From an uncultured Acidobacteriaceae bacterium (GTDB lineage: Bacteria > Acidobacteriota > Terriglobia > Terriglobales > Acidobacteriaceae): a stretch of 64,000 nt of DNA. The translations under genes and the position numbers were made by a program. The stretch lies in contig CALFMO010000006.1 of assembly GCA_937879855.1 (NCBI GenBank), positions 496,001-560,000 on the forward strand, in the 5' to 3' direction. Under the pieces are notes generated by a model. The model was not told the origin of the DNA. It searched no databases and saw only the letters and a list, made by a program, of their open reading frames with translations. Positions 26,166 to 34,991 of the stretch are shown here, piece by piece; the first letter of the stretch is position 1; each line of letters opens with the position of its first letter.

Positions 26166-28094
26166 ATGTGCGGCATTACTGGGGTCATGCAATTCGGAGG
26201 CGCGAGAGTTGAGCCAGAAACTCTGCGGCGGATGTGCGCCGCCATGGTCCATCGCGGCCCGGACGACGAGGGAATCTATACTTCCGGGCCCGCGGGAATC
26301 GGCATGCGGCGCCTCAGCATTGTCGATCTCGCGACCGGACATCAGCCGCTCAGCAACGAAGACGGCACGGTCTGGATTGTTTTCAACGGTGAAATCTATA
26401 ACCACGCCGCACTGCGCGAAAAGTTGCAGTCGCTCGGCCACCAATACAGCACCCACAGCGACACGGAAACCATCGTTCATCTCTACGAAGAATATGGGCC
26501 GGATTGTGTGCAGCACCTGCGTGGCATGTTCGCCTTCGCCATCTGGGACGCGCGCACGCAACGCCTTTTCATCGCGCGCGACCGGCTGGGCATAAAACCG
26601 CTCTATTACCAACTGACGCCTGAGCGAATCATCTTCGGCTCTGAGATCAAAGTACTCCTCGCGTTCCCGGGAACCACTGTGCAGTTTGATCGGACGATTC
26701 TGCCTGAGTATCTGGCCTTCGGATATCTTTCCAGCGAACAAACGTTCTATGGCGGCATTCGCAAACTGATGCCGGGTCACTGGATGCAGGTTGAAGCGAG
26801 CGGGCAGGTCAAGATCGAGCGTTACTGGGATTTGGCCGCGACACAAAATGAATCGCGCCCGGAGAGTTACTACATTGAGACTTACCGGGAAATGTTGGAA
26901 CAAGCGGTGAACAGCCACCTGATGAGCGATGTGCCGCTCGGCGTTTTTCTCAGCGGCGGCGTCGACTCCAGCGCCGTGGCCGCGTTGATGACAAAAATCC
27001 GCCGCGCTCCGGTCGAGACTTTCTCGGTGGGCTACACGGAAGACGCCTATAGCGAACTGCCCTACGCTCGCGTTGTCGCCAATCATCTGAACTCGCTGCA
27101 CCACGAAGTTCTGGTTAGCGAGCAGGATTTCTTCGACCGCCTGCCGCATCTTATCTGGCACGAGGACGAGCCCATCGTCTGGCCTTCCAGCGTTGCTCTT
27201 TATTTTGTGGCGAAACTCGCACAGGAACGAGTGAAGGTAGTGCTGACCGGCGAGGGAGCGGACGAAACGTTGGCCGGCTACTCCAGATATGCTTTTACTC
27301 TCAAGAATGCGGCCTGGGATCGCATCTACCGGCGAGTGACACCCGATGTGGTTCGCGGGGCAGTTCGCGGCGCGATCGCAGATTCAACTTGGATCAGTGC
27401 TTCCGTCCGCCGCAAATTGTCGCACACCTTTCTTGCCCGCAACGGCAACTCATGGGCTTCTTTTTATTTTGATAATTTCTTTTCCGCGTTCAGCGAGAAC
27501 GATCAAGCCGGATTACTTACCAACGAGGTGCGCAGGGAGATCGCAGCCGGGGCGGCCTATGAGCATGTTCTGGACAACTGGGAACATTCCTCCGGTGAGA
27601 TGCTGCATCGTCTCCTCTACACCGACATTAAGACTTACCTGGTGGAACTGCTAATGAAGCAGGACAACATGAGCATGGCTGCATCAATCGAGAGCCGGGT
27701 TCCCTTCCTCGACCATGGGCTGGTGGAATTTGCCACGAACATTCCACAGAATCTGCAGCTCGGAGGTTTCGCAGGAAAGCGCATTCTGAAAAAAGCTGTC
27801 GAGGATCTGCTGCCGCACTCCATTCTGTATCGGCAAAAACTGGGCTTCCCCACGCCGTGGAGCCGCTGGCTGGCCGGGCCTCGGCTGGATTGGATTCGCA
27901 ACTTGCTTCTCGAACCGCGGAGCACGGAGCGCGAGCTGTTCCAGCGTTCGGCGGTCGAGAAGTTATTTGAGGAACATCGATCTGGCTATCGCGACCATTA
28001 CGACCGCATCTGGCGCTTGCTGAACCTGGAGTTGTGGCACCGGGTATGTTTGGAAAAGGAAGAACATGAGCCGGTTTCGGCTGTGTCGCATTAA
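26166..28094 (+). CDS. asnB: Asparagine synthetase (glutamine-hydrolysing)-like amidotransferase
   Basis: This 642-residue protein starts MCGITGV, giving the nucleophilic Cys2 of class II glutamine amidotransferases, with RRLSIVDLATGHQPL and NGEIYNH. The synthetase domain has the PP-motif FLSGGVDSSAV near residue 262. In EPS loci such proteins (exosortase A-associated) probably amidate a uronic acid or transfer an amino group to a sugar rather than make asparagine. It follows the heparinase gene by 11 bases and converges with the tandem GT gene, overlapping its end by four bases. Confidence 0.93.
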   Translation: MCGITGVMQFGGARVEPETLRRMCAAMVHRGPDDEGIYTSGPAGIGMRRLSIVDLATGHQPLSNEDGTVWIVFNGEIYNHAALREKLQSLGHQYSTHSDTETIVHLYEEYGPDCVQHLRGMFAFAIWDARTQRLFIARDRLGIKPLYYQLTPERIIFGSEIKVLLAFPGTTVQFDRTILPEYLAFGYLSSEQTFYGGIRKLMPGHWMQVEASGQVKIERYWDLAATQNESRPESYYIETYREMLEQAVNSHLMSDVPLGVFLSGGVDSSAVAALMTKIRRAPVETFSVGYTEDAYSELPYARVVANHLNSLHHEVLVSEQDFFDRLPHLIWHEDEPIVWPSSVALYFVAKLAQERVKVVLTGEGADETLAGYSRYAFTLKNAAWDRIYRRVTPDVVRGAVRGAIADSTWISASVRRKLSHTFLARNGNSWASFYFDNFFSAFSENDQAGLLTNEVRREIAAGAAYEHVLDNWEHSSGEMLHRLLYTDIKTYLVELLMKQDNMSMAASIESRVPFLDHGLVEFATNIPQNLQLGGFAGKRILKKAVEDLLPHSILYRQKLGFPTPWSRWLAGPRLDWIRNLLLEPRSTERELFQRSAVEKLFEEHRSGYRDHYDRIWRLLNLELWHRVCLEKEEHEPVSAVSH

Positions 28095-30454
28095 GGTTGG
28101 GCAACCTGCTCCGGCTCAGCACTGAGGGCCGTGCCCTCTTTGATTTCACCAGAGGCTAAGGCTCGATATACTTTCAGCCACTGTTTCCGAACCACTGGCC
28201 AGCAATAGCGCTGCACCTCCTGCCGAGCATTCGTAACCAACCGCTCGGCCAATTCGGAATCGTGTAAAACCCGGATTACATTTTGCGCCAGTGCGGCCGC
28301 GTCTCCCACGGGTGAAAGCAATCCGGTGCGTCCGTGCTCGACCATGTACGGAATTCCCCCAGCAGTGGTGCTGACCACCGGCGTTCCTGCAGCAAATGCT
28401 TCCAGAACCGAGATTGGCATGTTGTCGACGCGGGACGCGTTTATGAAAATGTCAGCCTCGTCGTAGAAGCGGCCAATCTCACGGTGCGGGGCAACACCCT
28501 TGAAGTTGACACCTGCCAGCTTCGTGCTACTTACGAGAGCGCGAACTTCTGCCTCCTGCGCCCCCCCGCCGACCAGATCGAGCTGCGCATCCGGGAAGAT
28601 GCGCTGCACTTCGACGAATGCCCGCATTACAACGTCGACGCAGTAGTAGGGATGAAAGCCACGCGTGCAGACGAGGTGAGGGCGGAGTGGCCGTCGTTGC
28701 CGAAACGAAAATTGCGTCAGGTCCACGACGTTGGGAATCGCCTGGGCCGACAGACCGAATTCTGCGAGAACATCAACGAGGTATCCAGAAGGCACGACCA
28801 GTTGGTCAGTCTTTCTCAGCACGCGGCGCGCCGTGGAAGAGCGCTGCAAATGGTCGCGGCATTCTCCGCTGTGATAGTTGATGAGCGTTCTCTTACCGCG
28901 TCGACGTGCGGCCAGCCACGCAGGCAGCGGCGCCAACAGAAAAGAAGAATAGGAAGCCGAGAATATGTGAGCAACATCAACGTCCTTCAAGCTCTTCCAC
29001 AGAGATAGTGCATACAGCGGTTCGCGAACGATCGTGCGTAAGAATGGCACGCGCTCGGCCCAGCGCAGCCTGAATGGAAAGGGCGGGTCGACGGGGACGA
29101 AACTAGCCTCCACGTCCGGATCGTCCTTCCAATTTCGCATAAGCAGGTCCGCCTGCACGGACTGACCGCCCACGTAACGCAAACTAGGTGCTACAAAAGC
29201 CACGCGAACGCGAGAACGAGCGATGGGGGCGCGGGGGAAGGAGCGCGTGCCTCTGCGCTGGCGGCGGCTCGCGAGAACGTCGGAATAAAGTTCGTTGTAC
29301 TGCTCACGGATTCGCTCAACACTGAAATTGGCCAGCGCGAATTGCCGCGCCCGGTAAGATATCTCCTGCCTCAGCGCATCGTCGCCCAGCACGCGCTCCA
29401 TTCCAGCGGCGAGAGCTTCTTCATCGTTGGGCGAAACCAGCAACGCCCGCCCGTCCCCGCCCAGTTCAACATTCCCACCCACCGAGGTCGCCACGACCGG
29501 CACGCCCGCGGCCATAGACTCCAGCATGACGTTGGATAAGCTTTCCGAAATCGACGGCACCACGGAAACATCCAGGCTGGCGAGAATCGCGGTTATATTG
29601 CGGCAGTCTCCAAGGAAGCGAACTCGGCTCTGAAGGCCGAGGCTGGCTGCCAGGGCTTCTAGTTCCGGACGCAACGGGCCGTCGCCGATGAGCAGGAATT
29701 CCGCGCTGGGAAATCTTTCTGCCACTCGCGCGACGGCGCGCAGAAACCCGCCTTGGTTTTTGTAAACCGCATTCATCCGGGCAATCATTCCGACGCGGAG
29801 AACTCCTTCACGGCGCTCCAAAGCTGGTACAGTTTTCGCGAACGCATCCGCCGGCAGTCCATTGCCGATCACCGCCAACTTGTGCTCCGGCAGGCCGGCT
29901 TGCGACAGACGATCTGCGGCCGCCTGCGAGTTACATACCACCCGGTCACACCAGCGAAACGCCGCTAACTGCGCTTTGAACTTTGCAGGAGTAAGAAGGT
30001 CGCCGAGTTGCCGGTGGCTGCCAATTACAACCGGCACTCGCGCCAGCTTTGCAGCTGGAATCAGCATCAAATTCGCGTAGAAATCGAAGGCGTGTGCGAC
30101 TGCGAACTCTGACTTCTGCAGATGCCGCATCAATCGCCAGCGACTGCGGATGGATTGGAGTCCATAAAGACTGCGCCCGACTCCAAAGTGATGCAACTCG
30201 GCAAAGCCTTCGAGGCCTGCGGCATCGAGAAAAGATCCCTTCTTCAGGATGCAACCCAAATCCACAGAACTGCCGCCGCTCCTAAACGCGCGCGCAACCT
30301 CCACAAACTGGCGCTCGGTGCCCCCCGTTTCCAGGCTATTAATCATGAGAAAAATGGGGCTGGGGAAAGACGAAGAGAAAGTGGGATTCGGCTGTTTCGC
30401 GGAAACATTCTGCGGCGCTGCCGCGATAGATTCGTGCTGCTCTACCGATTTCAT
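28091..30454 (-). CDS. Tandem GT4-GT4 glycosyltransferase fusion
   Basis: This 787-residue protein contains two GT-B units. The first (about 30-385) has SLETGGTERQFVEVARAF and ESLSNVMLESMAAGVPVVA. The second (about 400-780) restarts with RVRVAFVAPSLRYVGGQSVQ and has DNMPISVLEAFAAGTPVVS; both C-terminal donor signatures are complete. A basic linker (ASRRQRRGTRSFPRAP) joins them. Two sequential transfers by one polypeptide are likely. The ATG overlaps the stop of the upstream asnB-type gene (ATGA), so it is probably the last gene of the long minus-strand EPS operon. Confidence 0.9.
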   Translation of the reverse strand: MKSVEQHESIAAAPQNVSAKQPNPTFSSSFPSPIFLMINSLETGGTERQFVEVARAFRSGGSSVDLGCILKKGSFLDAAGLEGFAELHHFGVGRSLYGLQSIRSRWRLMRHLQKSEFAVAHAFDFYANLMLIPAAKLARVPVVIGSHRQLGDLLTPAKFKAQLAAFRWCDRVVCNSQAAADRLSQAGLPEHKLAVIGNGLPADAFAKTVPALERREGVLRVGMIARMNAVYKNQGGFLRAVARVAERFPSAEFLLIGDGPLRPELEALAASLGLQSRVRFLGDCRNITAILASLDVSVVPSISESLSNVMLESMAAGVPVVATSVGGNVELGGDGRALLVSPNDEEALAAGMERVLGDDALRQEISYRARQFALANFSVERIREQYNELYSDVLASRRQRRGTRSFPRAPIARSRVRVAFVAPSLRYVGGQSVQADLLMRNWKDDPDVEASFVPVDPPFPFRLRWAERVPFLRTIVREPLYALSLWKSLKDVDVAHIFSASYSSFLLAPLPAWLAARRRGKRTLINYHSGECRDHLQRSSTARRVLRKTDQLVVPSGYLVDVLAEFGLSAQAIPNVVDLTQFSFRQRRPLRPHLVCTRGFHPYYCVDVVMRAFVEVQRIFPDAQLDLVGGGAQEAEVRALVSSTKLAGVNFKGVAPHREIGRFYDEADIFINASRVDNMPISVLEAFAAGTPVVSTTAGGIPYMVEHGRTGLLSPVGDAAALAQNVIRVLHDSELAERLVTNARQEVQRYCWPVVRKQWLKVYRALASGEIKEGTALSAEPEQVAQP

Positions 30455-32391
30455 CCGAGGTTCCCGGCGACGCTGGTGACGCGGTAGGGTTCAGCGTCCC
30501 CGTCCGCCGTCCGGATTTTTTCCAGGAAGTTTCGGTGCCACAGTTCGAAGATGAGCAATCGCCAGATTTCGCCGGAATGGTCGCGACGACCGCGAAAGTG
30601 TTCGTCGAGTAACCGCTTCACGCCCCCCGCATTGAAGTATCCTCGTTGAAGAGTTCGCGGCTCGAGCAGAACCGAAAGGATCAACTCCTTCAGTTCATTG
30701 CGAATCCAGTGAACCAACGGCAGGGCGAAGCCCTGCTTTGGACGGTCCAGAACCTCCGCCGGAACTCCAACTCGTGCGGCCAGCTTGCGGAGAATATATT
30801 TTTGTTGTCCTCCGCGCAGCTTCCATTCGATGGGCAGCCCTGTGACCCATTCCACAAATAAATGATCGAGCAGAGGAACGCGCACTTCCAGAGATGTTGC
30901 CATACTCATTCGATCAACTTTGGTCAAAATGTCGCTCACCAGGTAAGTTTTAGTATCGACGTACAACATCTGACTGACAGGATCTTTCGTCGGGGCCTGA
31001 TCGAAATATTGATACATCAGGTTTTCCGGATTCGCGCTGGTGGCAAGCATCTCCCGAAATTCGTCCGACAAGAGCGGCAGATCCCTTTCAAATGACGGAA
31101 TGAACGAAATGCTGTCCACGTATCGTTCCCGCCAGGGCAGGGTGATGTTGTAGGAGTATCTTCGGCCGCGCATATTTGGCGGCAGATGCGGAAAGACTTG
31201 CTTCCTGAATAAACTCCGCGCCCAGAGCGGAACACGCTCGAAGATCCTGCGTCGAAGATTGATTCCGTAACGCTCGTATCCCGCAAATATCTCGTCGCCC
31301 CCGTCACCCGATAACGCCACGGTCACGTGCTTGCGCGCCATCTTGGAAACGTAATACGTGGGCAACATCGAGGAATCGCCAAAGGGTTCCTCGAGGGAAC
31401 TGGTCAGCGTCTCGACTGTTTCCAGAACGTCGGGCTCCACGATCATCTCGTGGTGTTCGGTACCGAAGTGCTGGGCGACGATTCGGGCATAGCGGGCTTC
31501 GTTGAAATCGTCGTGACTGAAACCGATCGAAAAAGTTTTCACCGGTTTGGAAGTCGCCCGCGCCATCAGCGCGACCACGGTGGAGGAGTCGGTGCCTCCG
31601 CTGAGCAGCGCGCCCAAGGGAACGTCGGCAATCAAGCGGATCCGCACCGCCTCAGCCAGGCGCGATTCAAGTTCCTCCAAACATTCCTGTTCGCTGCGCG
31701 GCTGGTGGGTGCCGTACTCGGGCAAATCCCAATACTGCCGAATCTTGATCTCGCCTGCTTGGAACTCAAGCAAGTGCCCGGCCGACAGCTTTTGAATCGG
31801 AAGAAAAGAGGTATCCGGATCGAGGACATATCCGAAATACATGTATTGGAGAAGCGCCTCATGATTTACGTCGGCGAGTTCAGGAGCCACCGCCAGGATC
31901 GACTTAATCTCCGAACCGAAAAACAGGCGGCCGCGCGTGAGCGCGTAATGCAATGGCTTTTTTCCCAGACGATCGCGCGCCATCAAGAGCTTGCCCTGGC
32001 GCTCGTCATACAACGCAAAGGCAAACATACCCCGGAGCTTCTCGACGCAATCTGCTCCAATATCCTCGTATAGATGAACGATTACTTCGGTATCGGTGTG
32101 GGTATAGAAGCGGTGTCCGCGCTCTTCGAGCTCGCCGCGCAGTTCGGGAAAATTGTAGATTTCTCCGTTGAAGACAATCCAGATGGTTTTGTCTTCGTTG
32201 AAAACCGGCTGATGTCCACCAGACAGGTCGATAATGCTGAGCCGGCGCATTCCCAGTCCAACGCCGTCTTTGACAAATATTCCTTCGTCGTCGGGACCGC
32301 GATGCACGATGGCTTCGCACATCCGGTGAACAGTGGCGTCATCCGCCACATGGCCAGCGTGAGTGTGGACGACTCCCGCTATGCCGCACAT
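30451..32391 (-). CDS. asnB: Asparagine synthetase-like amidotransferase, second copy
   Basis: The protein is about 646 residues and starts MCGIAGVVHTH at 32391, so Cys2 is the N-terminal nucleophile; the longer frame upstream is rejected because a free N-terminal Cys is needed. It has RRLSIIDLSGGHQPV, NGEIYNF, and a PP-motif LLSGGTDSSTV (Thr instead of the Val in the other copy). It lies 43 bases downstream of the O-antigen-ligase-like gene and overlaps the tandem GT gene by ATGA. Like the copy at 26166 it is probably a glycan amidotransferase; the two differ enough to suggest different acceptors. Confidence 0.92.
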   Translation of the reverse strand: MCGIAGVVHTHAGHVADDATVHRMCEAIVHRGPDDEGIFVKDGVGLGMRRLSIIDLSGGHQPVFNEDKTIWIVFNGEIYNFPELRGELEERGHRFYTHTDTEVIVHLYEDIGADCVEKLRGMFAFALYDERQGKLLMARDRLGKKPLHYALTRGRLFFGSEIKSILAVAPELADVNHEALLQYMYFGYVLDPDTSFLPIQKLSAGHLLEFQAGEIKIRQYWDLPEYGTHQPRSEQECLEELESRLAEAVRIRLIADVPLGALLSGGTDSSTVVALMARATSKPVKTFSIGFSHDDFNEARYARIVAQHFGTEHHEMIVEPDVLETVETLTSSLEEPFGDSSMLPTYYVSKMARKHVTVALSGDGGDEIFAGYERYGINLRRRIFERVPLWARSLFRKQVFPHLPPNMRGRRYSYNITLPWRERYVDSISFIPSFERDLPLLSDEFREMLATSANPENLMYQYFDQAPTKDPVSQMLYVDTKTYLVSDILTKVDRMSMATSLEVRVPLLDHLFVEWVTGLPIEWKLRGGQQKYILRKLAARVGVPAEVLDRPKQGFALPLVHWIRNELKELILSVLLEPRTLQRGYFNAGGVKRLLDEHFRGRRDHSGEIWRLLIFELWHRNFLEKIRTADGDAEPYRVTSVAGNLG

Positions 32392-32434
32392 GAAGGTTCT
32401 CCACGCCGCGAAACCGATCTTGGCATCGTCTTTG

Positions 32435-33820
32435 TCACCGCCGGTTTCGGAGCAATGCAGGTATTCGCGGGACTGCGCCACCGCGGAGCGGAACGCCACC
32501 GTCTAATCGCGGCCGCGATCGCCACTTTGGTTGAGGTTGATCCTGTAAGGCGGCCTCAGAACCTTCTGCTGTTTCTTTTTCTTTAACGATCGCCAACAAC
32601 ACAGAGGTGTAGGCTACAGCAAAATACGGGAAGTACTGATATGCCTCGGGCGCAAAGCAGGCTCCCACAATGAATCCGACTAGAGTCGCATACAAGGCTC
32701 CCGCAAGCAGATCGACCTGAGGATCGTGGACCGGCAATTGCCGCAACTTTTTGAGATTGCTGAAGCCGCGAGCAAAGAAAAGCAAGTAAAGCACAAGGCT
32801 GGCAAATCCGCCTTCCACTAAAATTTGAAGATAGGCGACGTGAACTTCTCGCCACGTTCCCGAATAGACAGTAAAATTGCCCAGCCCCATTCCGATGGGA
32901 TAGCGCACCGCCCCCTTGAGGCTATCGGTCATCAACTGCCGTCGTTCTTGGTAAGAACCCCATGCGCTCTCATCAAGATCGTTGTTCACATTGTTGGCCG
33001 AGATCGCGTAGAAGCGTTCTTTCAGCTTTCCCCCGCCAACCACGCCAAGCACCAACAAGACCACGGCGGCAGCCACAATCAGGTGAATTCGTTTTCCTTT
33101 GATGCCAAAGATCCATAGGCAAACCGCGCCCGTGACCGCCAGGTCGATGAATCCGCCCCTCGACGCAGTCATAAACAGGGCCGCACACATCACTAGCATC
33201 GCCGCTGCCCATGCGATTTTTCGCGGAATGCTGCGTGTACCCAAGAGAAACGCGAAGCAAAACGGCAGGGAAAGTACGATTGCGAATGCCAGATCATTGG
33301 GGTTGGAGTACATGCCTCCAATCACACCCTCCAGCCGGGGATAGTTTCGTCCTTTGACAACGGAGACCAAGGTGATCATCGCGACCGACGCCGACTGAAT
33401 GAAAATAAGTCGTCGCAATCGCGCGAAGCTGGTGATCACCAGGTAAATCAGCACCCACGCCACCAAAGCCTTGGAAAAATCCAAGGTCCCGAAAAAAGCA
33501 CCGCCCTTCCAAATCGGGTTCACGAGGGCGGAAACGAAGAGCAAACAGATGATGGCGAGAAAATAAATCGCCTCCCTGGGCAAGTCGCGCAAGCGGCGTC
33601 GGGATCTTCCCGCGCTCATCAACAGCGCGATCAGAGCGAAGACCCCCGAAATCTTCACAACAGGAACATTCCCGAGCCCGGGAATCCAGTCGGTGGGACG
33701 GGCGCAATACGCCACGTAAAAGGCGCTGAGCCAGAAAAACGCACCTGCCAGGGGCTCCTTCTTCAGCGCAAACCGCTGAGGGAGCCTGGCTGCAGGAAGA
33801 TGTTTTTCAAGAACCGCCAT
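32435..33820 (-). CDS. O-antigen ligase/polymerase-like membrane protein
   Basis: The protein has about ten hydrophobic segments and the Wzy_C-type pattern: a central periplasmic loop containing MFMTASRGGFIDLA, and LKGAVRYPIGMGLGNF before a VHVAYLQILVEGGF stretch with the conserved His. It would polymerise or ligate repeat units in the periplasm. The start at 33820 (MAVLEKHL) has TAGGAGAG about nine bases upstream; the longer frame to 33913 would overlap the upstream GT2 stop and begins with Arg-rich sequence unlike the family. It sits 22 bases after the GT2 gene. Confidence 0.88.
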   Translation of the reverse strand: MAVLEKHLPAARLPQRFALKKEPLAGAFFWLSAFYVAYCARPTDWIPGLGNVPVVKISGVFALIALLMSAGRSRRRLRDLPREAIYFLAIICLLFVSALVNPIWKGGAFFGTLDFSKALVAWVLIYLVITSFARLRRLIFIQSASVAMITLVSVVKGRNYPRLEGVIGGMYSNPNDLAFAIVLSLPFCFAFLLGTRSIPRKIAWAAAMLVMCAALFMTASRGGFIDLAVTGAVCLWIFGIKGKRIHLIVAAAVVLLVLGVVGGGKLKERFYAISANNVNNDLDESAWGSYQERRQLMTDSLKGAVRYPIGMGLGNFTVYSGTWREVHVAYLQILVEGGFASLVLYLLFFARGFSNLKKLRQLPVHDPQVDLLAGALYATLVGFIVGACFAPEAYQYFPYFAVAYTSVLLAIVKEKETAEGSEAALQDQPQPKWRSRPRLDGGVPLRGGAVPRIPALLRNRR

Positions 33821-33842
33821 TAACTTCTCTCTCCTAAACGCA

Positions 33843-34991
33843 TCAGGCCTTAATCTCGCGTTGCACAATCGGACGCATCCAGATCGTCTTGCGTCCGGTG
33901 ACGAAATTCGCAAATGCCACCACCGCAGCGGCGTTCAGCGCCACAAATGTGAAGGCGGCGTCGCTCAGTCGCGAGACTGCACCAAGGTTCCATCTAGTCC
34001 ATCCCAGCAAGCTCAGCCCATAGAAACCCACTTGCATCCAGAAGGCGGCGCGGTAGAACGGCCCGGAGAGAAACGCCGACGCGGCTATCGTGACCAACAA
34101 GGCAAATGGAACTACAAGCCGGATCAACTTGTGGCTGATGAACTCGAAGCGCAGCGGATTTTCCTTCCGCAACAACCAGGGCGCCAACTGGAGCAGTTGG
34201 TAGTTTCCGGTCAAGGTGCGCACCTTTCGGCGGAACTCGCGCTGCGTGCCCAAGTTGGGATGATCCCAGGCTCGGGCTCGCTCATCGAATACCACTCGAA
34301 AGCGTTGTCGGGCTACATTCATCGGAATGAATACGTCGTCCAGAATCGTCTCGGGCGGGACATCAACCACCAACTCCCGCCTCACGGCGTAGAGCGCGCC
34401 GGTCGCGCCCACCACGGACCCCGAGGCCGCTTCCTGTTCACGCACTCGTTTTTCGATTTGCCAGTACAGGCCCATTCCGCGGCCCGACTCACCTGCGCCG
34501 GGGTCGCCCAACATGAGTTCGCCACTCACTGCGCCAACCTCAGGATCCGCAAAATTCTCCATCAGCAAGCGAATGGCGCCGCGTTCGATCTCCTGCCGAG
34601 CGTCGGTGAAGACGATAATGTCGCCTTGCCTAATGCCTACACCTGCGTTCAGTCCCGTCGCCTTGCCACCGGGCAACTGGTTGAGCATCACATGCACTCG
34701 CGGATTCCTGGCGTGTTCGCGCAGAATCGATTCCGTACCATCGGTTGAGCCATCCGAAACTACGACAATCTGAAGTTTATTTTCCGGATAATCCAGCTCC
34801 AATAAGTTGCGCAGCTTCTGCGCCAGCACAGCTTCTTCGTTGCGCACCACCATCACTACTGACGCCGAGGGTTCGATTGGACCGCGCCTCACTGGCCAGG
34901 GACGCCACATTGCTCGCAGCCATAACCAGCCCGCATAGCCGACGTAGGCGTAGGCAATCACAGCCGCCGCCAGCCAGAACCCCCACGTCAT
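33843..34991 (-). CDS. GT2 glycosyltransferase with membrane helices
   Basis: This 382-residue protein has one N-terminal helix, then the GT-A core ASVVMVVRNEEAVLAQKLRNL, IVVVSDGSTDGTESI, DIIVFTDARQEIERGA and SVVGATGALYAVRREL, with three helices at the C-terminus. This topology is that of processive or membrane GT2 enzymes such as hyaluronan- or cellulose-synthase relatives, although no clear QxxRW motif is intact (NLGTQREFRRKVRTL is nearest). Its start overlaps the previous stop by ATGA. It probably extends the lipid-linked repeat unit. Confidence 0.88.
   Translation of the reverse strand: MTWGFWLAAAVIAYAYVGYAGWLWLRAMWRPWPVRRGPIEPSASVVMVVRNEEAVLAQKLRNLLELDYPENKLQIVVVSDGSTDGTESILREHARNPRVHVMLNQLPGGKATGLNAGVGIRQGDIIVFTDARQEIERGAIRLLMENFADPEVGAVSGELMLGDPGAGESGRGMGLYWQIEKRVREQEAASGSVVGATGALYAVRRELVVDVPPETILDDVFIPMNVARQRFRVVFDERARAWDHPNLGTQREFRRKVRTLTGNYQLLQLAPWLLRKENPLRFEFISHKLIRLVVPFALLVTIAASAFLSGPFYRAAFWMQVGFYGLSLLGWTRWNLGAVSRLSDAAFTFVALNAAAVVAFANFVTGRKTIWMRPIVQREIKA

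Noticed and set aside
26151..27161. 336-codon minus-strand frame opposite the first asnB
   Set aside because: The AsnB motifs on the plus strand are complete; the antisense protein has no family resemblance or ribosome binding site.
33861..34748. 295-codon plus-strand frame opposite the GT2 gene at 33843
   Set aside because: Antisense of a gene whose motifs and ATGA overlap with its neighbour are clear.
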